Source: Plectrocnemia conspersa (taxonomy: Eukaryota; Arthropoda; Insecta; Trichoptera; Polycentropodidae). Taken from it: a DNA stretch of 64,000 nt. Each line of letters begins with the position of its first letter. Within the stretch, counting starts at the first letter, position 1. The stretch lies in contig VTFK01000146.1 of the NCBI GenBank assembly GCA_009617715.1, positions 310,001 through 374,000 of the forward strand, written 5' to 3'. This document shows positions 56,240 through 64,000 of this stretch, one piece after another. The position numbers and the translations under genes were made by a program. The notes beneath the pieces were generated by a model, which saw only the letters and a program-made list of their open reading frames with translations, made no database searches and was not told where the DNA came from.

Positions 56240-57010
56240 AAACATTATTTTTTTGCAAAGCTTTGACAAATTGTTTCATCAGGTCCACCTTAATGTGAAT
56301 TGGCGGAAGCAGAACTTTTTTCGGATCAATAAGATATTCTTTCTCAATGTTTTTGATTCCAGGCTATAATGTATTTCTAATTGGCCATACTATCATGATA
56401 TAATGCTGCTCTCTGGCGCGACTGTCCCATTCTCACTGAAAACGTGGGAATTTAGTGTAACCATTCTGCTGACCGAGTATCATCGATATTACTTTTAAGT
56501 CGTCACAACTTGTCTATTTATGATCTGGATATAAAGGTTTGCTAAGAATCAACTCAAGATTTTCGTAGCGTTCTTTCAAATGAACAATGTCTCACAAGCA
56601 AAGATGCATATTTATTATCGCTGCGTAAAAGTATTGCTTTCATACTTATTTTTTATGAATCAATAAAAGGCCTCCAATCGTCAGGTTTGTATTCAATGTT
56701 GAAAGCTACCATGAGTCCGGGAACATCTTTGCAAAAATATTTTTTAGTGTATCTGGAGGAGAAGGAACCGATATTCCAAGTCCATGTGGGACAGGCCGTA
56801 TTACTAATGGAATGTTAGAATAAGAAATATTCTTTTTGTTTCTCAGATTTTGCATATTACTAGAGCAAAAGTAAGTTATCACTATGATTTTTTGGCTCCC
56901 TCCAAGCCATTGGTATACCAAAGTGAAAATATTGCTTTTTACTATGAAACCACTGCTTCAGTTCTTCCACGCGAATCGAACAAACTTTATGGGAGGCCCT
57001 AGGCTCGCCC
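56240..57010 (-). pseudogene. Dead copy of a multicopy arthropod protein of unknown role
   Basis: The minus strand from about 57005 reads VCSIRVEELKQWF, FGIPMAWREPKNHSDN, ISYSNIPLVIRPVPHG. Further along come a block like YENLELIL, GYTKFPRFQ-stop-EWDSRA and KKVLLPPIHIKVDLMKQFVK. This order of blocks matches a protein I know as repeated many times in arthropod genomes, with no assigned function. An in-frame TGA stands where a Cys is usual, and several frameshifts are present. I recognise the family from memory of its conserved blocks; a transposon origin is suspected, not shown. Confidence 0.6.
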
Positions 57011-57797
57011 TGATTCCCAACTTCATGGCAAAATAAGAAAAGTACACCTTATCCACAAAATTTGAAATGTTTCTTTGTTAGTTTTTCTACAATATAATTG
57101 CCACGAATATAGCAAAAACAATGGGGTGAGTTAACAATTCTTCGGAAAGTTGTCGTTTAAAAAAACAAGCACACACACTCTTAAGTGACACTGTGTAGAT
57201 AAAAAGTAGTTTCACAGAGCTCGGAGCACTGAAACATGTACCGTACAGAGTCTAAATACACACTGTAAGTGGACGAAGGGACTGGAGAGACACTAAATGG
57301 AAAGGGAAATGTATGGGGGATGGGGAAACAGACAGGCGCCAACAGGTTAGTGAACCGGTTTTCACTAGTTTTATTGTTGTAATTGTGCTAATTTCAATTA
57401 GTTTTGGGGCAATGTTTTTGATTCTAATTTGTACTCTTTTTAAATGTCAACAAACCTAAAATAATTATTTAATACACTATAAATATGTATGTATCATACA
57501 TGAAAACCGTTTCGTTGTACATTACATTCTACCAAATGTCAAAATTAGAAATATGATTTGAGAAGAATCTGTATGATTTTTTTAGTAATCAGCACCTGAA
57601 AAATTATATAAATCATTATTTACATTCAAGACAACTTTTATATTTTTGCATCACTTTTGCGTGAAATTTATAAAATGATTTTTGTACTGAAATAAAATAA
57701 AATAATCACCTGTATTATACTTTTATTGTTTTAATACATACATTTAAATATTCATTTCACTCACGAGAAACGTAACAAATCGACGTCTACGAACAAT

Positions 57798-58091
57798 TCA
57801 GAAACAAGAGCTACTCCGAGTCGCTATCTTCTCTAACTTATAATAGTTTAGGGTTCGCCCTGTCGATATGATTCGGTGCAACGCACGGGACGATCCCCCA
57901 TAATTGTACGAGACCGTACGGTTAAAAAAAGACGAAATAAATTCACAGTAAAAGTTTATACTCGCATTTCTAACACAAATTAAATCTATAATCTTCAACC
58001 CTGTTCTCGTCCTTAACGTCTTCGAATATACATCGCTCGATTGGGTTTTTACGATACAAATTACGCTTAAAACTAACAGGAGTCTATCCAT
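57798..58091 (-). CDS. Doubtful 97-codon ORF, signal-peptide-like start
   Basis: It starts at a true ATG and reads MDRLLLVLSVICIVKTQS, which would pass as a signal peptide, followed by a short region with Asn-X-Ser/Thr sites and no recognised domain. It lies downstream of the 178-aa gene on the same strand, before the likely AATAAA (57722-57727). It is more probably part of that gene's 3' UTR than a gene of its own. Confidence 0.15.
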   Translation of the reverse strand: MDRLLLVLSVICIVKTQSSDVYSKTLRTRTGLKIIDLICVRNASINFYCEFISSFFNRTVSYNYGGSSRALHRIISTGRTLNYYKLEKIATRSSSCF

Positions 58092-58257
58092 TTTCTATAG
58101 AGCTCGATTGGAATAATCACATATAATAAATTCATTCAATAAGTACATCGTGTGTTAAAAAAATAATAAATTACCGATTATTGCACTTAAGTTCCAGTCG
58201 AAAGAACAAAACTCATATGACCGTTTATTATAAAAATATTAATAATAAAATATTCTA

Positions 58258-58794
58258 CTATTTAGATATATCGTCGGACTTTTCGGAGCTTTCGACTCCG
58301 TTAGACGCGCCGGCCATCCTAACGAGCTGCGAAAACTCTTGCGGGGAAACGTCTTCGGCGTGAGAATCCGTGTTCAAATCCCACTCTAGATCTGTATCGT
58401 TAACGGTAGCTTCGGCGTCGGGACTCAACAATATCTCTCCGTCGCAGACGACCTGGTTGAGCCGCGTCTTCAATCGACGAGATATCTCCTCTAATTCGGA
58501 GAATTTGATCTGTAGAGACCTGCCGAGCGGCGAAGACGGGTCTATTCCGTCGACATCCGAGATACGTCCGTTGGGCATCGGGGCACCTTGCTGAAGCAAT
58601 TGGATTAGAGTAGGAGGGGCGCTTTGTATGATATCAGGTAGTCCGTTGGTCAATAAGTCGTTGGATATACGATTGACGAACATGTCTAGTATATCATCTA
58701 GATCTTCTTCAGTGTCATTCCTCGGATTATCGACGCCTTCGTAACTGGGAGGCGAATCTCCCCCCTTACTATCGATATTCTTATCCATCTTCAT
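58258..58794 (-). CDS. Acidic 178-aa protein, unknown function, PPxY motif
   Basis: A single coding exon starts at ATG 58794 (a second ATG is two codons later). The codon usage and GC content are much more ordered than the surroundings, which supports coding. The protein is acidic, with DSPPSYEGV near residues 13-21, giving a PPxY motif of the kind bound by WW domains. An amphipathic stretch follows (LDDILDMFVNRISNDLL, then LIQLLQQG), and a helix SELEEISRRLKTRLNQV near 98-114. The C-terminus is Asp/Glu/Ser-rich. It has no membrane segment or signal peptide. A CTTTTCAG acceptor on the minus strand at about 58826-58833 suggests a 5' UTR intron; the promoter may be in the GC-rich stretch at 60.4-60.7 kb. 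I cannot name a family. Confidence 0.7.
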   Translation of the reverse strand: MKMDKNIDSKGGDSPPSYEGVDNPRNDTEEDLDDILDMFVNRISNDLLTNGLPDIIQSAPPTLIQLLQQGAPMPNGRISDVDGIDPSSPLGRSLQIKFSELEEISRRLKTRLNQVVCDGEILLSPDAEATVNDTDLEWDLNTDSHAEDVSPQEFSQLVRMAGASNGVESSEKSDDISK

Positions 58795-58834
58795 TGGAAA
58801 AGTTGTCGATTTACACCTTTTCTACAGCTGAAAA

Positions 58835-60410
58835 GATACATAGAAACTTTTATAAGTGAAAAATATTAATTAGTTGTAGAAAGAGGCAAAGTAGTAAATT
58901 ATTTTTAAAACATCATTTTATGTATATTTTCACTATATTTGCTTATGCATATAACATACTATACGATAAATAAGAATTATGTAGCACTTATAGATTGTTT
59001 AAATATTTATACTGGTTATTTTTTTTCTTCTAAACTTGGCCTGCTTTTGTGTATTTTTTTCTATATAATCTACTGGATTTAATTTTTAATATATCAGGTT
59101 ATCCTATTAGTCATTGCGTTTTTATACTTACATTTGCAAAAATGTACAACTTTTTATAAATTAACGATATGTTCACTATTCTTTCAGTGTTTGTTAACAA
59201 CAGTCGTATCAATGATGCTATTAAGTAATGGGATATTTTACTAAATCAACAATGGCAGTGGATTTAAAATAATCTCAGTTAAGCTATATTATATTATACT
59301 TTATGAGTCATAATGCAACAATAGCAGTTACAAACATCTGTAATGCAATGGGCAGGGTGCCATTCAATTAAGTGTCAAATGTGGTTCTAAAAATTTCATT
59401 CCAGGAATTTTGACTTTGAATATCTACATAAGGGCAGGTACCCTTTAGGGGTTGTTAGTGAGGATGTTTGGGCTGACAAACCGGTTAAAACCGAAACCGA
59501 TTAAACGGTAAATTTTTGACCCGGTTAACCGTTTTGAATTAGATAAAAAATGTAAATTTTTTGTCAAAAATTATAATGCACAATGCATAAAATAACTAAT
59601 ATTCAAGTACCCTTTAAATTATAATGGAGATCAGAAATACTGAATAATATAAATACATTCATATAATGTTAGTTCGTTTTTTCTTCAAAATGTAGTCCCT
59701 TTCAAGTTAAAAAATCGGTCGCAAATTTCATTTAGCACTTGGAGTTGTGCTATCAGTACGCGTAAACAGTGGATAACAATAAATTACAATAATTATTTTT
59801 TAAAAATAAATAAACTGCAATAGATATTGTTTGTGATATTTTTGTATTATATTTTGAATATATTTCCTCCAAATTTTGGCTATGTATAAAATAATTATCC
59901 ATTATTATTTATTTTGTACATCTAATATGAAAACAAAAATGAACGTACATATGTATGATATATTCTCAAATACTTTTTTCTCCAGATTCGAATCCTATAG
60001 TTATATTAGGAAGAAATAAATAGGAAAACGAGAAAGCAGCGACCAACTTGTACAAGATTATTCAAGGAAATTTTGAGGACAAAAAGGAACGAGCACTGCA
60101 TTGCAAACCATGTGTCTACTATCAAAAATCGTGTTTTAAAATGATTTGTAAAAAAATTAGTAACCAACCTCAAACTTTCCATCGATAGAATGACACTAAT
60201 TTCGATTTTTTTCAGTAGCAGAAATTGCTTTAAAAAGGGTATTTTAGGAAATTTTTGATGACGTCTGGTCGCCTTATGAATACATTGTATTATATGTATA
60301 TCATACTTACAACTCCTCAATGTTTATCTTTGCTCAATTGCATTAGAATAGTTCCAAATAAGTGTTTGTCGTCTCAAGGTTAATTCACAAGCACAGTTAT
60401 ATCGAATCTA
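58835..60410. other. Likely 5' UTR intron of the 58258 gene or intergenic
   Basis: AT-rich. From 59485 to 59535 there is a run of degenerate CCGGTTAA / AACCGAAACCG motifs. A 104-codon frame at 60006-60320 (minus) has no recognisable content. Confidence 0.35.
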
Positions 60411-60419
60411 ACAACAGTA

Positions 60420-60690
60420 TTGACCTATTGTCGATGCTCGCGGTGGTGTCAAAGTAAAATTCGGATTAATTCGACGAGAAGAGTCGTCGTCACGGCGAAG
60501 AAACAACAAAGCGCAGGGTCGATATCGATTCGCTAATATCGTAAGAAATTCAAAAGGGCGTATGCACCTGTCAAAGGAGCGCCGAAAGCCAAAACAAACG
60601 ACGATCGCCGAAGGGTCGCCGACCGCAACACCGCGAGGCCCTAAACGCTCTTATCGCGGCCCGCTCTTTTTCAGGTGAGACAACGCAACG
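60420..60690. promoter_or_regulatory. GC-rich stretch, possible shared promoter
   Basis: It contains CpG-rich sequence with donor-like sites on both strands: plus GTGAGA at about 60675, minus GTGCAT at about 60575. GTCGATATCGATTCG near 60520 resembles the TATCGAT core of the DREF site known in flies. It could supply 5' UTR exons for TAF3 (plus) and for the 58258-58794 gene (minus). This is inference from composition and splice-like sites. Confidence 0.35.
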
Positions 60691-60819
60691 AATCGGTTGA
60701 TAACGTATCTCGGATCGTATATACCTACTAGAAATCGTTTCAATATTAAAAATACTTTTTATTTTAGCATTATATATTATTTTTAATAAAATAATAATAT
60801 TTAAAATTTAGAAATGCTT

Positions 60820-61130
60820 GGAAATCTAGCGTTCATATTAACATTTTTTATAACAATATTACGACTTACAATAAGTGAGAATCGAACGAAGTATATCTAA
60901 ACTGAATTTTGACAATAAAATCATGTCGTTTTCTTCATTCGAATCTCACTTATTGAGAGTCGAAATATTGCTATAAAAATACGTTATACATAAACGCTAG
61001 ATATTCGAGCGAGATTTTATTACTTTTGACGTAAATTTTTCAATTATGAGAAATGATAATTGTTTTGACGCTCTTTTATTGACTAAAATTCGATTTGAAT
61101 ACACTTTAACCAATTATCTCGTATCAGAAG
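60820..61130. mobile_element. Hairpin MITE family M1, copy 3
   Basis: ATCTAGCGTTCATATTAAC, AATAAGTGAGAATCGAACGA and CTAAACTGAATTTTGAC match copy 1; the right side holds the inverted arm GATTTTATTACTTTTGACGT and TTTGACGCTCTTTTATTGAC. An additional inner inverted pair (AAGTGAGAATCGAA / TTCGAATCTCACTT) suggests rearrangement. Confidence 0.6.
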
Positions 61131-61319
61131 TCATCATATTTTTTAAAACACAGTGTAATACTGAAATGCAGACAAACTATGGAGCAATTCTTCAGATTAT
61201 TTTCCCCTGAGAGATGAGTAGGTATAGTTTGTATTTTGGACTTGACTTAATGAAAACTATAATTAAGTTAGGTTTGGGTTTGAGCAACAAATGGACGCCA
61301 ACTGGTAAATTGAGTTTCA

Positions 61320-61850
61320 TAAACATTTTAGAGCAGCACTAGTGCATATCAGTTAAATTATATTTTTGCTAGTAAAAATAAATATATATCTACTGGTGAA
61401 CATGTATTTCAAGTTATATTTTCACTAGTAAAAGTACAATTTCATTAAAAAATACACATTACCGGTGAAAATGTATTTCGATATGATTTCACTGAAATAA
61501 CATATTTTGAAAAAAATTTTTCAAAATATGTTACTGTTGACTGTTTTTCTTAGATTTTATTTGGGAGATAACCCGAAAATATTTGGTTTAGAATTAGGGA
61601 CGCCAATTCAACTTTTTCAAGTATTTCATTAAATGACATGCATTTTTCTGGCCAAACTCAATAGAAAAGGAAATACCTCTAAAACAGCTTCTAAAATTAT
61701 AATTAGTTATAAAACTTTCATTAGGTCAAGTTAGATTTGATTAATTCGTGTAGGTTAGGTTTGAGTTTGAACAGCAAATTGAGTTTCATTGACATTTAAG
61801 AGCAGCATATAATTTCACTAGCGTCTATTAATTAAATTATATTTAGCATT
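61320..61850. repeat. Dispersed repeat family A, copy 6
   Basis: It carries GAGCAGCACTAGTGCATATC, many CTAGTAAAA / ACTGGTGAA units, CGATATGATTTCACTGAAAT and CATTTCATTAAATGACATG variants, then a second GAGCAGCATATAATTTCACT block near 61800. It is the longest copy in the window, immediately upstream of TAF3. Confidence 0.6.
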
Positions 61851-62168
61851 TTCTAATGAAAATATGATCTTACTGAAGAGTATTTAAATTTATATGTATG
61901 TAAAAGTATTTTAGTAGCACTTGCCAGATAAATTATATTAAAATGGCAATTTAAAAAAATATTTTTAGGATAGATTAGAGAGTTTTTTTTTCTATTTAAC
62001 TGCATTTTTGTGTTGTTGGAAAGAATTATGGCTGGTCGAGATTTGTCGCGTTTAGACTCGCCGCTATTATCGCGGTCAAGTTGGCGGCGCCAGTCCGTTG
62101 ACATCCACCGACGGCGATGGCGGCCCCGCCGGGCGCGTGACGGTGCGTTTTGACAGCGCGCCGCCGGG

Positions 62169-64000
62169 ATGTCGGAGGAATACTCGCGGGAGGTGCTGCG
62201 GCGCACCGTGGCGCAGGTGTGCCAGCTGATCGGGTGGCACGGCATCGCGTCCACGCCGCTCGACGTGCTGGTGCACTGCCTGGAGAAGTATATGTTGACG
62301 TTGGCCACGAAGGCGCACCGCTACGCCGAGCACTATAGCCGCACGGAGCCCAACCTCGACGACCTGGGGCTGGCCTTCAAGGACTCTGACGTGCGGCTGT
62401 GCGAGCTGCGCGAGTATTGCGAGTGCGTGCCGCCGCTGCTCCACCGTCGCGCGGCGCCGCCTTTCCCGCTGCGCCGCGAGCCCAAGCTGCACTTCCTGAG
62501 GCCGGGCGCCGCCGAGGTGCTCACCAGGCCGCGCCACGTCCACGACCACCTACCGCCGATGCGCCCCGAGCGGTCCCCCGAAAGGTCTCCGCCGGTGGCT
62601 AAGACGGTCGAAATCTCCAACGACGACGACAAAACCGACGTGTTCAAGCGGCCGGCGGCTCCCTCGTCGCCGATCGCCAAGCGCCCCAAGACGCGGCTCG
62701 AGGGCGAGGACTGTCACGCGAGGGAGCTCAGCTCGGTCATGATGACCGTCTCCGGTTTCCTGTCTCCGGCGCGCGAGGGCAAGCTGCCCGAAGCGCGCAC
62801 CCCCGTCGTGATGCCGGACGCCCCGCCAGAGCGCGTCCGGCCGGGCGAGCCTCCGCCGTTCCGGCCGCCCGTCGTCGACAGGAGCGCTCCGACAAGAAAG
62901 CCAAAAAAAGAGCAAAGCTCAACGGCAAAGTAGAGAAGCCCAAGAAGAGAGAGAGGCCCGCCAAGCGCCCCGACCGGCCGGCCGCGCTTCCGCCCAAGCC
63001 CAAACCGATGCCCGTAGACCTCTTCAAGAACCACGCCATCGACGTGCATCAGATGAAGAAGATCCCGCTGCTCTCCGCCTCTGCCTCCGTTCCCGCCTCT
63101 TCCGAATCGCCCGTCCTGCCCATCAAGATCAAAAAGGAGATAATCGACGACCCTCCGGAGTTCGTCGTCCCCGTGACGGAGCCTCCGGTGCAACTTCCCC
63201 TCCCCCCCAACCGCGAACCCGAGTTCGTCGATCGGTTACCCATCAAGATCAAAGTCGAGAAGCCCGACCCCGAAAAGCTCACCTCCCAGCCGGACAGATC
63301 CAAGCTTAACATATTCAAAAAGATATCGACCAAAGCGAAGGACGATAAACCGCACGATTCGGCGTACGATCGAATCGTCAACGACAACGGAGCGATCAAG
63401 ATGGAGAAGCCGGTCGAGCCGCTGCGGCTCTTTGACCCCAAACCGAAGCCTTCCAACGGCTCCAACTGCGCGGTCGACCTGTCCTCCAAGAAGGCCGTCG
63501 TCGAAGAGCCGTTCGACATAACCAAGACCAAGATCAAGCAAGAGCCGCCCGACGACTACCCTAAAGACTTGTCCCGGCCGAGACTCAGCGTCGTGTCCGA
63601 GAAGATCCTCACCGGAGCCGTCTCGATCGAGCCGACGCCGTCCACTGCCGCCGAAGAGAAAAAAGAGAGACTGAAGAAGAAACGGAAGGAAAGAAAGTTA
63701 AAACAGGATCGAGTCATGGACATGCTCGTCAAGAAGCAGCAGGACTTCCAGAAGATGCTGCACCCGGAGAGCCGCGAACCGGTCAACGCGATGCCGCCCA
63801 TGTTCCCCTTCTTCCCTATGGGTCCAGGTCTGATTCCGGGCTTCGGCGGGGGTCCGGGTCTGATCCCCGGCGGAAATTTGTTCTCTAACTTCGTGGAGAA
63901 CTCTTCGGCGCTGAGGGGCCTGCTCCCGCAGACCGCCGACAGCATGCTTCCCAATCCGTTCTCCATGAGAGGGGGAGTTCCCAACATGATAAACCCCAAC
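62169..64000 (+). CDS. TAF3: TFIID subunit TAF3, 5' part, with a -1 frame change
   Basis: TAF3 pairs with TAF10 in TFIID and reads promoter histone marks. ATG at 62169 starts EEYSREVLRRTVAQVCQLIG, the histone-fold domain (about residues 1-80) with IEPNL-like TEPNLDDLGLAF. Then PKLHFLRPGAAEVLTRP...HLPPM follows, diagnostic of metazoan TAF3 (Bip2 in fly). The first frame reaches TAG at 62931-62933. The second frame (-1), open from 62603, carries KKAKKRAKLNGK, then a Lys/Pro-rich region to the window edge with no stop, so translation must change frame between 62603 and 62933, best near 62880-62909. The A7 run at 62903-62909 (A AAA AAA) sits exactly where a one-base change restores the frame. The second part has four psi-K-x-E sites and a coiled Lys/Glu segment near 63650-63720. 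The C-terminal PHD finger expected in this family lies beyond the window. No intron is needed in the visible part. Confidence 0.92.

Noticed and set aside
58398..58594. Plus-strand frame opposite the 178-aa gene
   Set aside because: It is a shadow of the minus-strand coding exon.
62076..62549. 157-codon and other minus-strand frames opposite TAF3
   Set aside because: They are shadows of the GC-rich TAF3 coding strand.
62870..62882. GTCGTCGACAG in TAF3 as a GT...AG intron that would explain the frame change
   Set aside because: At 11 bases it is far below any spliceosomal intron size.

Overview
This window is animal nuclear DNA, almost certainly from an insect. The genes are split by introns with GT/AG borders. 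Coding blocks are GC-balanced to GC-rich and sit in very AT-rich intergenic and intronic DNA. The repeats are typical arthropod ones: hAT, piggyBac and mariner relatives, LINE remnants and a tRNA-derived SINE. The insect order cannot be fixed from the sequence alone. There is no prokaryotic, organellar, rRNA or CRISPR content.

Five protein-coding genes can be supported. (1) Minus strand, 5184-6163: a three-exon gene for a 277-aa protein I cannot name. (2) Plus strand, 11480-37890: mitochondrial proline dehydrogenase (PRODH, fly slgA), 12 coding exons, 598 codons, with a 19.3-kb first intron full of repeats. (3) Minus strand, 43495-48622: TFIIH core subunit 1 (p62/Tfb1/GTF2H1), 9 coding exons, 562 codons, with a likely 5' UTR exon in the GC island near 52.2 kb. 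(4) Minus strand, 58258-58794: a single-coding-exon acidic 178-aa protein of unknown role with a PPxY motif. (5) Plus strand, 62169 to the right edge: the N-terminal part of TAF3, the histone-fold subunit of TFIID, with a -1 frame change at about 62.9 kb. Two of the five (Tfb1 and TAF3) are general RNA polymerase II factors; PRODH carries out the first step of proline breakdown. I see no sign that the five genes form a functional cluster.

The rest is repeats, many with readable borders: hAT-type MITEs with 7/8-matching 8-bp target duplications (24538-24711; 25655-26083), piggyBac-type elements bounded by TTAA (35535-36046; 45851-47230), a TA-flanked mariner-type MITE (13145-13392), a long-TIR element (17364-18400), a hairpin MITE family in three places, and three SINE copies. 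There are also degraded coding relics: mariner transposase (9.9-10.2 kb), two Tc1/mariner-superfamily transposase fragments (20.3 and 52.8 kb), two LINE reverse-transcriptase fragments (13.7 and 55.9 kb), and a dead copy of a widespread arthropod multicopy protein (56.2-57.0 kb).

The most unusual items are: a fold-back-like family whose arms hold repeated GGTCAGAAT motifs, with one copy in a PRODH intron and one in a Tfb1 intron; a dispersed family built from degenerate TTCACTAGTGAA units; the TAF3 frame change at an A7 run with the form of a canonical -1 slippery site; and a perfect 17-bp hairpin at 27.8 kb.
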